This document shows positions 27,111-39,941 of a stretch of 64,000 nucleotides of DNA, one piece after another. Position 1 is the first letter of the stretch, and each line of letters starts with the position of its first letter. Position numbers and translations under genes: made by a program. The notes beneath the pieces were generated by a model. It had not been told where the DNA came from. It searched no databases and saw nothing but the letters and a program-made list of their open reading frames with translations. This stretch comes from Miscanthus floridulus (Eukaryota; Streptophyta; Magnoliopsida; Poales; Poaceae): NCBI RefSeq assembly GCF_019320115.1, contig NC_089581.1:93060802-93124801 (forward strand), read 5' to 3'.

Positions 27111-27359
27111 AAACACATGCAGCAGAGCTACAAGTTTTTTGTTTTGCATAACAACAAGTCAATTCAAAGGAACTTACCTACTTCCCACGCAAGCTTTTAT
27201 TCTTATCCATGTGAGGTGTACCATATTAGTCTACACATGTTCTTTGGAAAGCTATAACTCTGCTAGTGAAGTTACAGCTCACCTTCACAAGACTACAAGA
27301 CATTGAGATTTTTATTGCCATTACATTACACGGGCCATGTGCATGGATACATATCCATC

Positions 27360-27960
27360 TTCAATCCTGCCTCCAAAAGCTGGCCGGCGAGCGTGCCACG
27401 TCGCCTGTTTTTCTCGGCCGTTCGATCGGACGCGTGGACGGCCCAGATCGGGCAAGCCACGGTATTTTTGCAAAAACACCCTCGAGCTTTAGTCGAATCA
27501 ACCCGCAGTCCAAGCCTCCTCTCAGTTTTGTTTTCAAAAAAGCCCTCGAACTTTACCGAAATCAACCCTCTATCCATCGAATGGAAGAGCAGGAAAAACC
27601 CGAGCAAGGCATCGTGGCGCTCCACCGGTGACGCGGCGCGGCGCCGGACCAAGGGCTTCCCTGCGCCCGTGACCTCGCTGCTGCTTGGGCAACTGCATCT
27701 CCCGCATCCCGGGCCTCCGCCTTATCCGGCTGTCGGGCCTAGAGAAGAAAGTAGGCTTCTCCCGCGGCGTCCTCGCGAGATGCCGGCGTCGGTCCTTCCG
27801 TCCCAGCATACGTCCCGAGCATGGCTGTCCCGTGCTGCAGCGGCGGTGTTGCTGGGTTCCATCCTGGTGTCGGACGTGGAGGATGGTGTTCCTGAAGACC
27901 GCGGTGGCCAAAAAGAGTAGTTGCGTGCTCTGCACTGCAGCTTCATCTCCACCTCGCTAA
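27360..27960. other. CpG-rich, promoter-like or first-exon-like block
   Basis: The block is GC- and CpG-rich in an otherwise AT-rich neighbourhood. It carries overlapping open frames on both strands (for example 27303-27920 plus, 27685-27960 plus starting MGNCISRIPGLRLIRLSGLE, 27570-27935 minus). None resembles a family I recognise. It may be the 5' end of a broken host gene or a captured fragment. Confidence 0.35.
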
Positions 27961-30494
27961 TGACTTATGATTGGCATTGTCAAATCATTATCACTCATCC
28001 TTGATCCCTGTGAGTCATAGTTGATTTTTCTTTCTTTTACCTCTCGGTACTGATCTGAGCTCGTATTATGCAGTCATACATGCTAACTGTTTGACATAAT
28101 GTCTCCCTAGATATACATGCTATGTTGTGTGGATCAACAACATCAAAATCTTTCCTGAATACACTGAAATACACATGGTAGAGACTAGCTTGTCTTGATA
28201 CTCTGGCAATCTTCGTGGAGTCATTGATTAAGCAAAAGAAAAAGGGTAACAAAAAATAAAAATTCTTTACCTACATGGTGATTCCATGATGCTGAAATAC
28301 CAGTAGTTGCAATACCATTGTTGCAGCCCCATCTTCAAAGATACATTTTCTCAAATGCATTTCAGCAAAACTGGAAGTGTGTTCACATTATATCTGTTAA
28401 CTATTTAATTATGCAACATAAGATTGGTTTCTACTAATATCTCTAAAATAGTTGAGCCTTTGCATTTTAGTTATGCTATTTCTGAAAATAATAGTACATC
28501 CACTTCATCAGTTCCTCAGAAATCAATGCCTACTCACATGTCTTATTGCTTCATGACTAAATTGAAGTCTCACTTACTGTCATTGAACCGCAGTACTTTA
28601 CCACTAAACCATTGTTTCATGATACAATGGAACTGCATTTCAAGTGAAATTGGATTAGTTTGATACTAAAGTTTTTCTGGAAAGTTAAGTTTAATTCTCA
28701 CCGTATTGCTTTGTTCTACACAAATAATACACCGACTGTCGATAGTCCTCTCCTTTGTATTTCGTAAAATGGTGATTTGTCCAGGACTCATGTTACTGCT
28801 TTGCTGCCTGCTCGAACAAGTGCCCCACTGGTACCTACTTAGTATCAAATTTTGAAATGCTAATAAGTTCTCCATATGTTTAGACAAATTTAGTTTTACC
28901 TTCTGTTCCCTGTTTAGACTACTTCTACTAAGCACAGCACAATGATATCTCATTTAAACTGGGAACTATGATGTGCTGGTTGTGACATGTTTGCAGGACC
29001 TACAATAGTTTTTCCAATTTAGTGGTATCACAAAAGCTGCCTTCTATCTTTTTTTTCTTGGACTTTATATATAGCAGGGGAGACCCCCACCTGCGTTCTA
29101 TCTATCACTTGCAATATGTCATACAATACCATTCAAAAGGTAATTTATGTCATATAATACTTTCTCTTGTTACCTTTTGGTCTATTAATAAATTATCTTA
29201 GAGTAGTGTAGGATATTTGCTGAGATGCCATAGAAAGTACTACTATATCCTGATCTGCACGCCTACCATGTTTTCTCTGTTCCAGAGTTCTAAAGATCAA
29301 CCCAGTTTTTTTTTTTTTGTGCATTTCACTGCAGTTAAAACTACAAGAGTTAGCAGACCATGCCCTTTTCTCTGGTAAAGCAAGCTGTAGCTTTTCTTTC
29401 ACTTTGAGCAGTGTGCTCATTTACGGCACTATACTCTGTACTATTCTGCTATAGTTTTTTCTTGAGAACATGCAGGAGAGATGCATATATTTGTGTTAAG
29501 AATACTGAAAACTAGTAATTGTATCTTTAGATTTGAAAGTTAGTTGCTTTTAGCCTTTTGCTTTTGGTTTATACTAAATTAAATGGCTCAGCATTATTCT
29601 GGTTTTGTGTTGCATTAAGACGTGAAGTATTTTCTCCCTATTCCGTACTCTGGATTTAGAATGCCGCGCGTGTGTGTGATTAGTTGCTGATTTAGTTGGA
29701 AGCAATGTTGTCCATACTGTGCAATCCATTTGTCAGCTTTCTGCTTAGTAATCGTAAACCATTGCAGATATAAACTTAATGGCAATTACCAAGGTATTGC
29801 AAAGAGCCAACTTCTGGAGCAATTCATCAATGTTCCTTCAACAAGTGTAGAACCTAGACGGGGAGCAGTGGTGTGCTGCTCACCAGACAGATCCAATTAC
29901 AAATGAGTTTGCCCCTAAGGATGGAGCATTGGCAACACTCACCTTCTAATTTCTGTAATTCCAACTGGAAATGCACTCTAATGATTTTCCCTACATATCG
30001 GCTTCGTTCATGTTTATCTACAACATTTTTTTTGCATTTTAGCAAGGTTTACATCCAGGGATTCTCAATATCTGGAACTGTGACTCCATGCTCGAATGTG
30101 AAACCCTTGATGCACTTTACTGTTTACACATTTGAACGGTGTGGTTTCAAGATATACCAGTTCAACTCTTTCCATCGATGTACTAGGTCATGAGGAGGTA
30201 TGTTATCATATCTTGTAGCGCTAATCTAAATAAACAGAAACAATACATTACTCTGGTGTATAATCCGTATTAACTTTAATCTGCTATAATTTGCTTATTT
30301 CCAAGGGTGCATAAAATTATTTGCTCTTCACTGATTGCTAATATGTCTCTTGCAATGAAATGTTCCTGTTTACTAACCATCAATTCGAGTACTGGTGCTT
30401 TCAAAGCACAAACGTTGTCACCTTTTCCATCATACTAAGAATATACTAAACAAATATTGCCAATACTGTACTGGGACACTGGGACAGCATAAGC
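27961..30494 (+). other. Intron-like AT-rich DNA, no supported gene
   Basis: The stretch has the T-rich, AG-bounded look of plant introns. Weak exon candidates exist, such as 30047-30190 ([18 protein letters not shown]), but none has enough support. It is bounded on the right by a Helitron-like terminus, so the whole 25.5-30.5 kb stretch may be transposon-carried gene debris. Confidence 0.35.
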
Positions 30495-30495
30495 T

Positions 30496-30527
30496 GGCGC
30501 GGCAACGCCGCGCCCTATGTTTTCTAG
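30496..30527 (+). mobile_element. Helitron-like 3' terminus
   Basis: GGCGCGG (30496-30502), loop CAACG and CCGCGCC (30508-30514) form a perfect 7-bp hairpin. Nine bases later comes CTAG (30524-30527) followed by T. A short GC hairpin about ten bases before CTRR, with T after it, is the classic Helitron 3' end. The 5' end (TC after A) is not located. Confidence 0.65.
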
Positions 30528-31053
30528 TAAATCCCTAGAAGTCCATGCTGCAGTGCACTAATCTCTGGATCTACTACTACTACTACTCGTCAAGTAGTTG
30601 CAGTTAGATCTTCTACTATGTTCTTTTTTACTTCTTGTAATGGAGTTATGCAGTAAATACTTCATCTGCGATACATTTAGTATGTGACTTTTTAGTACCT
30701 TTCCGTGAAAACATTTCAAGAATCACATTCACAGTAAATATATTTTTCTATAATATGTATAGTAAAGTGTAGACATGTAGATGTATTAGGGTCTCTCCGT
30801 CAATATCTCACGGTTTTCTTGAGACATCTGAAAACCCGTTCCCAGCATGCAAACTACATGATATACTCCGTACTTTTGACAGGGAAACGTCCCATTGCAT
30901 CGATGGACCATAGAAACAGTCATTTTTAGTCCGATCCGAGCCATGACGACTCAGGATATATAATCAGCAGCAGCGTCAGCAATGGCATAAGAGAAAGAGT
31001 GGCCTAGTGCACTCTGTATGAGATTTTTTTAAACTCTAAATCGGATTTAACTA
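30528..31053. other. Spacer between Helitron end and Tat-type LTR
   Basis: No gene is present. There is a short CTA microsatellite at about 30571-30587. Confidence 0.5.
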
Positions 31054-31570
31054 TGCGAGCGTGGGGTATAACTCCCGATACTCATAGGGCTGTACATGGG
31101 TCGAGCCACTAGGGGAGGCCCAACCCACGAGACTACGCATGGATCGCGCTACTAGTGGAGACCCAGCTTACAAGACAACGCCGCGTGAAGCACGGCACAT
31201 GTCGGCGTGCCTCGCAAGACTACGTGAAAATCCTCGCTGATCTAGGAAACTTGCTCGGATATGCTAGATCACGTAGTATTTGTAACTTTCTATCTTGTAA
31301 ATCGATCAGGACAGAAACAACCGACCTGTAACCCTACCCCGGGCTATATAGGGCGAGTAGACCTCCTCGTTTTCATCTCATCATATACAATACAACCCAT
31401 CAAAAGACACATGACGTAGTGTATTACGCTAAGTCGGCGGCCTGAACTTGCCTAATCGCTGTCTTTTTACGTTATGTGTCACTGTCCGGTTCCCTCACGG
31501 GCACCTCCACCGATTCATCTACTACCACTGGCATACCCCTCGGTAGACTGCCGACTCAATTTCGTCAACA
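31054..31570 (+). repeat. 5' LTR of Tat-type copy 2
   Basis: GTGGGGTATAACTCCCGATA near the start, GGGCTATATAGGGCGAGTAG near 31343 (TATA region) and an end at TCGTCAACA (31570) fit RIRE2-like LTRs. The downstream GCGTGCCAGGTAGAGGG is the usual sequence just after the LTR. The left edge is approximate because no 3' LTR is available for comparison. Confidence 0.6.
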
Positions 31571-31606
31571 GTAGCGTGCCAGGTAGAGGGTGTGCGTGCT
31601 GAATTC

Positions 31607-32684
31607 ATGGCGAACCAGATGATCACCTTTCTGAGCTCCATGGCCCTTCCCAAGCCAGGCCAGATCTTCACGGTCGGATCCATCACTTGGATCATCGGCC
31701 CCGATGGCAATGGCGAGATCGTGGAGGCGGTGTAGGATCACCCTGCGCCGATCGCGCAAACACCTGCAATGACATCTCTGATCCCGGCGCCCCGCCGCTG
31801 GATTAGGAGATCTATCAGCAATGATGATATGATCGCATCCATCGATCGGGTCATAGACCGCTTAACGGAACGTTAGCTCCTCATGGATTCGATCTTAGAT
31901 CAATCTAGAGCGAGTGACGATTTCCTGCACTCCAAGATCACCAAGCCGCTGCGACCGAGCGACCTGCTCGTCCACACCGTTCGAGGTGGCCAGATTCTGA
32001 TATGGTGATCACGGTTGCTCTAGAGGGGCGCACGGCGTGGCACCGACCACTTCTCGCTACCGACCTATGCTTGGCCGATTACGAGGCCCCGATGGAGAAC
32101 TCGCCGAGGCCCTATCCCTTCGGGCTGGAGGGTATGGGATCTGTGTACTAGAACGCCGTCCACCACCTCTTCGTCAACCACGTCAAGCGTGACCACATCA
32201 CCGACCTCTACATGATCAACCCGACTGACTCTGGTCATCCTACGCCCGTGGTCAACATGGTGGCTATTTGCCAGCTCTCGGATGATTCCCCTCTTTCGAC
32301 CGAATCTCTCCACAACATTGTGAATGAGAGCCCCAACGATTATTCCGAGGGCTCAACCAAGACCATATCAAGCTGCCCTACTTTCCCTCTAGGGTTCGGG
32401 GGCATGATTTTTCACGTCAGCCACGACAGCGTCACCAAGGATGGTGAAACCGCTAAAGAGCGCGAAGCTCGTCTAGCGAAGAACACCGATCGCCAATGTC
32501 GCCGAGATGCAGAAGTAGCCCAAGGGGCCCATGAGGATGGTCGTGACCCGCCCCGCCATCAACGTAATCTGGAAGAGGCATTTGACATGGTGGGCGACCA
32601 ACCAGTCTACTAGACTCCAAGCGCCAATCTAGCCACCGCTTTCAATGAGCTCGACAAACTCCCTCACACTCCAGAGGTCGAGAA
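31607..32684 (+). pseudogene. gag N-terminal part, Tat-type copy 2
   Basis: ATG 31607 starts MANQMITFLSSMALPKPGQI, soon stopped and shifted. The best preserved frame, 32212-32613, includes AKEREARLAKNTDRQ and RNLEEAFDMVGDQPV, homologous to the inverted gag copy ([24 protein letters not shown] near 12150-12310). It is cut after 32684 by an insertion and resumes at 41172. Confidence 0.65.
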
Positions 32685-34127
32685 TATAACAGAACCATAT
32701 AATTTATAAGAGCACAAGTACAATGGTAGCTCGCAAGCGGTCGCACTATCATATTTGAGCCCATATAAACCCGGTAATCCATCGAGTACCACGAAGGGTC
32801 TCGATTCATCACCAACATACAACCAAGAGCGTACATGATTCAACATACATGCCACATGTTACATAGAGTTCACAAATACATTGCCATACATCAGAGTGCG
32901 ATTAAAGTTATTACAACCTAAGTTCCAAATAAAGTAATAATAGCGGACACAAAGTAGTTTTAAAACCAACATCTCACACCATTGTTTAATACAAGCCAGT
33001 TCATGATCACCACCCACAAAAGCATCATAGATAAGATATATAAGTAGAAGCGCCTTGCCCGGGGCCTACTCCTCGTCCACAACGGGACAGAAGTAATTCT
33101 TACAATAGCTATTTAAGACTATGTTATCTGCAACAAGTGGGAAATAAACCCTGAGTATAAGAAGGTACTCAACTAGACTTACCTGTCATAAACTAAAAAT
33201 AAAGTGACTCCAAGGATCATGCAAGGCTTTATAAGTGGAGCTAGCTTGACACCATTTTGCATAAAAAGCCACTAATTCAGCTATATATTTTATAATTCGG
33301 TCATCAAGTTAATTATAGCTATTCATCTCTAGATTAGCAGCTAACCTACGCCAAACATGTGGTATATCATTTAGTAGCATAACAATAGTAACCATAGCTG
33401 GTGTATGATTTTTATATTCATCAGAACCATCATATTCCGTAATCCAATTACTACGATGAAGGGGCTCCGTCAAGTTTCTCACTATCTGGGAGAGACGACG
33501 ATTCGAATCAATTGCAACCAGTTGGCAGTATTCCTAACACAAACCTAGGTAGACTAGATCAATGGTCACCTTAGGTAACCTTTGGTACAACTCAGGTCGA
33601 ATTCATGGGTTCGATCAACACCGCACAATCAGGGACACTACTAGATGCTAGGTCGATCAGGACTCTAACCTGCACTTGGCCTCACACCGGCTCTCTAGAC
33701 ATCCTTACTACCTCCACTATGCTCACTCTAATAGAACGAGGCCCAACCTAAGTTGAGCTACTCAGCTTCACGGTTGAAATGAGTTATTCGGCCAGCTAAG
33801 TGAGAGGCATGCGTTCAAAATGACAAGAGGGCCTCCAACGATGCAGTCCTTAATTGGCATAGACAGAATCACATGAGTCAACCTACACATAGACTCCGTC
33901 CAGCCTCCAGTTACATTACCCCTTGGTTTTGTTCCACGATAGCAAATATAGCCAGCCGTGCTCTAGTATCCACCTATATCTCGCAGGTGATAGGAAATCA
34001 CGCGACTTCTACCGGTCTAAGCATTGCTAAGCATATATTCGATCCTGGACCTATACAGGGTTAAAGGTATATATATCTAGATAAGGTAGTTCTATGCATC
34101 AAGTGTTTCCAAATCAATTCTTACAAC

Positions 34128-34382
34128 CTAATGCATCAAATATAAAGGACTCAAGTGATATTTTGTAAAACATTGGTGGCTTAAAATGCTCCGGGGCTTG
34201 CCTTTTAGGAAAAAAGTGGGTCGGTGGTGAGGGCACTCCGGAAGTTCCTCAATAGCTGGCTCCTCGCCTTCAGGAGCTGCTGGCTGTGGTGTCTCCTGAT
34301 TCTCCTCCGCCTCTTCTTTGAATTTCAGTAGGGTTACTCCTTTGGGCGATCCTATATGTATGAGCATGAAATAAGATATCAT
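34128..34382 (-). CDS. LTR-encoded small ORF (84 codons)
   Basis: The peptide starts MISYFMLIHIGSPKGVTLLK, has a Glu-rich middle, then IEELPECPHHRPTFFLKGKP and ends YHLSPLYLMH. It aligns gap-free with 16657-16899 from GSPKGVT to the stop codon, with the middle diverged but equal in length. Function is unknown. The copy lies in a solo LTR, so it could be expressed only from the LTR's own promoter. Confidence 0.45.
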   Translation of the reverse strand: MISYFMLIHIGSPKGVTLLKFKEEAEENQETPQPAAPEGEEPAIEELPECPHHRPTFFLKGKPRSILSHQCFTKYHLSPLYLMH

Positions 34383-36276
34383 GGATGCATAGATAATGAC
34401 ATGGATGATATGATATGATAAAATGCATACTCATAAGTGTCCTTAACAGTAATGTCTTAAAGTGATAACATGATAAATTTTCTTTTACTAAGTAGGTGCA
34501 TATCTCCTCTCTAGTAATTAAACAAATTTCTATTTAAGCAATTTCTGGATTACAAAATAGTAGCCACTTGTTTTGACCATAACTGGAGTTTTACACATCC
34601 AAAATAATATGATCTTGAACTTTTTGGAAAGCTTATAAAATTGTCTACAACTTTCTTATAATCATCTTAAGATGACTCAATAGCTATCCAGGTCAAACAA
34701 TTAAATCTTTCAGATCTGTCTAGAGGACAAGCAAATGTGATAGCAGATTTTTAAACGCTATAATTTTCAAACCATTAAGCCTATGACCATGAAATTTTTG
34801 GATAAGCTAGATGAGTAAGTTATCTACAACTTTGTTATTGACAAGCTTCACAGAAAAGATCATTATCATCATGAATTTGTCACCACAACAGAAACTACTC
34901 ATGCAACCATCTAGTTGAATTATAAAGCAATAATTAACTAGCTGCCTATAATCAATTAATTTCAAGCATAACTACTAATATCAATAGATCATATGCATCA
35001 CAAGCACCATAGAAAACATCATGGTTAAGCCCAAATAATTTACTTATGTGAATTTATTAATTTCCTTATATAATAGGGTGATTTAGAGGATAATTATTTG
35101 CAATGATCAATAAATTCAAAGAAAATTACAGTAGGTTACATATGTCTCCAATAGTCTACTGTATAAATTTCATGCCATTTGAATAAGTATAGCAACCTCT
35201 ATAAATATGACAAGTTGCATAGGCTTATTTTAACAAAAATAGTTTAGCCTAGTGAAAAGTGTCAAACAACAGATTTCGTATTTTCCTTACTTTCATCCTA
35301 GCATAAGAACACTATGTAGAAATTTGCATGATCATAAGTTATGTATTTTGTTACTAGCATTTAATTAAGGTAAAATAGAAAGCCCATATTCCAAGTATGC
35401 CCACTGTAGGTTTAGTATTTTTCCTAGCTAGAGCATGCCAACACAAGACCCACAAAATTGGAATCACAATTTTAGCACTTCCCTAGCTCAAGTTATGCAT
35501 TTTACAAGATAGAAACAAATGTAAAAGCACTTTACTAGCTTAATTTAATTCCCCTAGAAAATATCCCAAATAGTAGGTTTCATATTTTTATCAAATAGTA
35601 CACTTCATGATGAATCCAGCAAAATTTGGATTACCCCATTTGGACACTCCTAGCACAAGATATGGATTTTTGAAGTTTGCATTTAAATATGTGAAAACAA
35701 ATAAAGAAAACATTTAAAACTCTGATCGACAGCTGAGCCCCGCAGGTCAACGGGACCCACATGTCAGCAAGGCAGAGCAGAGCATCGGCTTTGACCGACG
35801 AGAACTCACCGATGGCGAGGTCTTCGGTGACAACATCACCACCACTACACTCGTCTTGTTAAGCCACATCGAGGGGTACCCTTGGTTGACTTAGAGGCTC
35901 GCCAGAGCAAGCTCGACGGTGGACATGGCAGCTCGGTGGCGATGCGCGGCGGTGCACCGGCCATATCCAACCATGAGAGACTCAGGCGAGCTCTGCTACA
36001 GCTTCATGGTGACCTAGCGAGGCTAAAGGGTGAAGGTTAGGGTTAGTAGCAGCGCCGGAGGAGCACGGCCATGTGCAAGGCGGTACGGTGGCAAGAGCGC
36101 GGTGATGGTGAGGTCACTGTTCCGACGAGATGGCAGTCCATGATGGTTCTCCATCTTTGGTGATGGTGCTAGGGTTAATGGAGATGTAAAAACATGCGCT
36201 AGAGGGGGACAACAGGACCTAGTTGGTGCCGGCCGCGGTGAGCCTGAGCTCGCAGCCTTGGTGAGCGCGCGTGGTG

Positions 36277-39200
36277 TGTGGCAGAACCTCCTAAGAAATC
36301 GGGCCCACGTGCACCTATCGTTGCCTCAACAGACCTCTGATAGCGTACACGAGTTCCCAACAACTTAACAGGTCTGTCGGGTGTCCTCGGGAAACCCAAA
36401 TCATCCACGAATCTTTTTCAAACAGGATCCCAATCACAGACATTGCAGATTACAACAGTTTATTCAAATATATACATCAGAGTAAAATACAGCAGAAGTC
36501 TTAAGATAACATAGTTTACAAACCAGTTGTTTTAAACTTACAAAACCATAAGTGTCATACAACCATAGTAGCGGGATAATATTACATTAACATTATTTAT
36601 CATACAAACTAGTGCCTTGTCCAAAGGCCATTCATCATTCCTCATCGTCATTAACTTCAAACACAGACATGCAGCAGGGACCAAAACAAGCCTATGCATG
36701 TGACTCACCTGCAACAAGGGTTAACAAACCCTGAGTACAAAAGTACTCAACAAGACTGACCCGACGTAACAGGGGGTGAAAGACTTTAAAGATGTAGGTG
36801 TTGGGGCAAGGTAAGGATGTAGCAAGATTCAAAAGTTCTTTGCCAAAAGCTTACTATTCTTCATCCTATTTTCAAGTTTTACCCCTAAGTCCTTTTAGTT
36901 CATTATCTCAAACTAAATGTACATTTCCCATATTCCAATCCTTCTCATTCCATTCTTTTTCTCATGTTTTAGTAATTCACCAGTCCTGCATTGCTTCTGT
37001 AATGAAATGAGTCTCCATATCCGTGGAGCACCAACAATTCGAATTGATTCAAGTTCCAGCTGGGGATTCCTTATCACATGACATATGTAGAACTTAATCT
37101 TGCATATATCAACCTCGCTACTAGATCCTCCTATACTAAGCCGTCTCCACGCCACCCGAGAGCACATCACACCTCAAATCCGGCCACATTCCAACCACGA
37201 GGGTACACGCTACTCCCACCATCTCTCCACTCCCAATGCATGGGCATTTGTCTTAGTATTGGTTTAGCCGAAGTAGGCTTACCGGAGTATGTGACCAGTA
37301 TTACAAAGTGTCTCGTTCAGAAGATCCACAATGAGTGGCCTTTAAGCGACACAGTCGGCAACATTACCCAACATTCAAGATAAGTCACCCGACCAGTCTC
37401 TAGTTCATTCTATCTTCTTTCTTTCTTTGGCCAGTATGCCATCTTTGATTGTATCGAAACTTTTACTTTGAAAGCCTACCATAAAGCATACTAAGCATTC
37501 TACGCCTTTGTAAATGAAATCATCTTCAAGGATGGTAAACAATTAACAAGGTAGGCAATGCATCAAGTAGGTAACATTTGAATTAATCAACTTAATGCAA
37601 TAGGTAACATAGGTGATAAACTTTTCAAAGTAAACAAGGTAATGGTTTAATGCATAAACCGGGGCTTGCCTTCGTTGACGATCTCAGGTTTCGGATCAGT
37701 ACCACAAATATCGAATCCCGAGGTAACTAGGGATCCTTCCACAACTTGCTCAACTAGGATCGGTTCACTCTCGGATTCTACACGAAATGATAACATATGC
37801 TTCAACATGATGATAATGTAAACATGATGCTTTCATGGTACATAAAATATAATAACACTTTGAATACAACTCTCCTTCACGATACAGTTGCAAGCCAACA
37901 AAACCAACTTGAAATCCTACCATCAAGGACCACACAAGTGACTTGACCAAAATGATCTTGAAACCCTACTGGTCACAAAACATGACCAAAACAAGATCAA
38001 ACTCTAACCTAACACTTAGGGTTTACTTTTATTCATTTTTGAATTAATTTGGAAATAAGCCCAAAAATGAACTTGTTCCAAATGACCTCAAAATTTTATG
38101 TAAGCTTCCTCATGACAAATTAGTGTACCAAAATAAATTTCATAATTTTTGGAATTATACAGTGGCCTACAAAAATCATGGAAATTACATTTATCAATTA
38201 ATTGAGCAATTTTCATCACATTCAGAAGGTTCTGTAAATCAACATTTCATATTTTTACTAAATAATATTCATCACAGAGAGGTTACACAAAAATTTTCAT
38301 AATTTTTGGAGCTCTAAATAAATCTACACAAAATAACAAAAATAGACACTATTCATCCATTTCTGAAAATAGAAAAATTCCATTTGAACTATACAGTCGC
38401 TGACGCACGGGACCCACTTGTCATCCCTAACCTCCGGCTTTGACTGCGACGACGACGGCGTTGACCGACGCTAACTCGTCGACGGTGAACTCAACGGCGA
38501 CGGCCAAAGTACCAAAACGCTCACAAAGACTAGGCGCATCGATCTGTGGCATTTCGGAGGTTGATTATGACACGGAACAAGACTGACGCCGACCATGGCG
38601 GACGCGGTGGCACGACAGTGTTACGTCGGCAAAACAAGGCTGGTAATGGTGAAACAAAGAGTCCAGGAAGTATCAGGGGCTCACCCTGGACGTGTTAAAG
38701 CAACGAGCGAGACCGAAGAAGCTATGGTGACGCGTTTCGACGGTGACAGTGATCACGGCAGAGCGGACCTCGTCGACGACGGCGTTCCGGCGACTGCAGT
38801 GGGCAAAACGACCAAGCAAGAGTGGATTAAGCACTACAGCATCGAGACGAAGCTGTAGAGACAACAAGCAAGGTCAACGACTCACCAGATGATGCTAGCC
38901 GCGGTGAAACGGAGCTTCGGTCGAGGTCGCCGGCCACGAGGAAGAAGAGTTGCTAGCGGCGGTTCTCGGTGGACTCAGACAACCATAGTTGGTGGGATGG
39001 GTTCGCAAGGAGGAGACGGAGTTGGAACACTACTTTGTCAAGGCTGGTTTGGGCTGAGGAAGCGAGGGGAGCTCGCCGGAGTTGAGGCGGCGACGTCAGG
39101 AAACAGAGAAGAGAAAGAAAAGCGGACGGCGGCGTCGGGGCTTTATAGCGCGGCCAGGAGCGCGCGGGAACGACATGCAGTGTGCACCCCGTGCCAGCGC

Positions 39201-39941
39201 GAAGCTGAGGGCGGCCACGGGCGTGCCTGGAAGGCTAGAGAAATGACGTCGGCGGTGGGGCGGTGGCGCCTTGTTGTCAACTTGATTTTTGAAATATTTA
39301 CAGAATTGCCACTGAGTTCATTTTACAAATTACTCTCAAATTTGTATAACAACTGAAAAATCTCCAAAAATAAAAGTTGTTCAAAATCAAAAGTTCTACA
39401 ACTTCTTAAATGAACATTTTCAAATTCTGCCTCCATTTTGAAATTTGAATTTGGGGTGCATTTGAGCATTTGAATCATTTCAAAATTACTCCAAATTTTA
39501 TATGTAAACTTTAAAAACTTTGAATACCAAAGTTGATCCTTATAAAATAAGCTTCAACTTTGCTTTTTGTCACACCCCCAAATTCCAAATGGATTATGAA
39601 TTAGACAAAAGGGGCAAAAAGGACTTTTATGGTTTGAATTTGAATTCAAATTTGATTTGTATACCTTTTTACTTAACTTTGATTTTTGACCAGTAACATG
39701 GCCCATTAGGGTTATTTGAGTCAATTGACACATGGTCTCACATGATCACATGAAAGTTGACCCTTGTGGTCATGATCTTTATTTAGAGTTTTGAATCACA
39801 TTACATCACATAAAATAACAACTTATGAAATAAAGCTTATTTAGTGAATGCATTCCAAATTTTCTACTTTATGAATGCTTTGCAATGCATATGATGACAT
39901 GTCAAGTTTTAGTGCTAGGTCAAAACACTAGAGGTGTTACA
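36277..39941 (-). mobile_element. Nested solo LTR, 3.7 kb
   Basis: Perfect TGGTG duplications lie at 36272-36276 and 39942-39946. Ends are TGTGGCAGAACC (36277) and GAGGTGTTACA (39941). On the minus strand it starts TGTAACACCTC, like the LTR at 21624-25504. It contains the hairpin TGAGTAC-AAAA-GTACTCA at 36732-36749 and no coding domains. GC-rich open frames near 38595-39356 look like LTR composition and not genes. Confidence 0.8.

Noticed and set aside
27303..27935. Overlapping open frames on both strands of 120-205 codons
   Set aside because: GC-rich shadow frames without recognisable domains. I kept the region only as an unassigned gene-like block.
29873..30193. 106-codon frame with a possible exon ([18 protein letters not shown])
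   Set aside because: The acceptor is plausible but the frame upstream is intron-like and no partner exons are seen.
38595..39356. Two GC-rich frames (87 and 155 codons) as host genes
   Set aside because: They fall within the solo LTR 36277-39941 bounded by TGGTG and show no domain.
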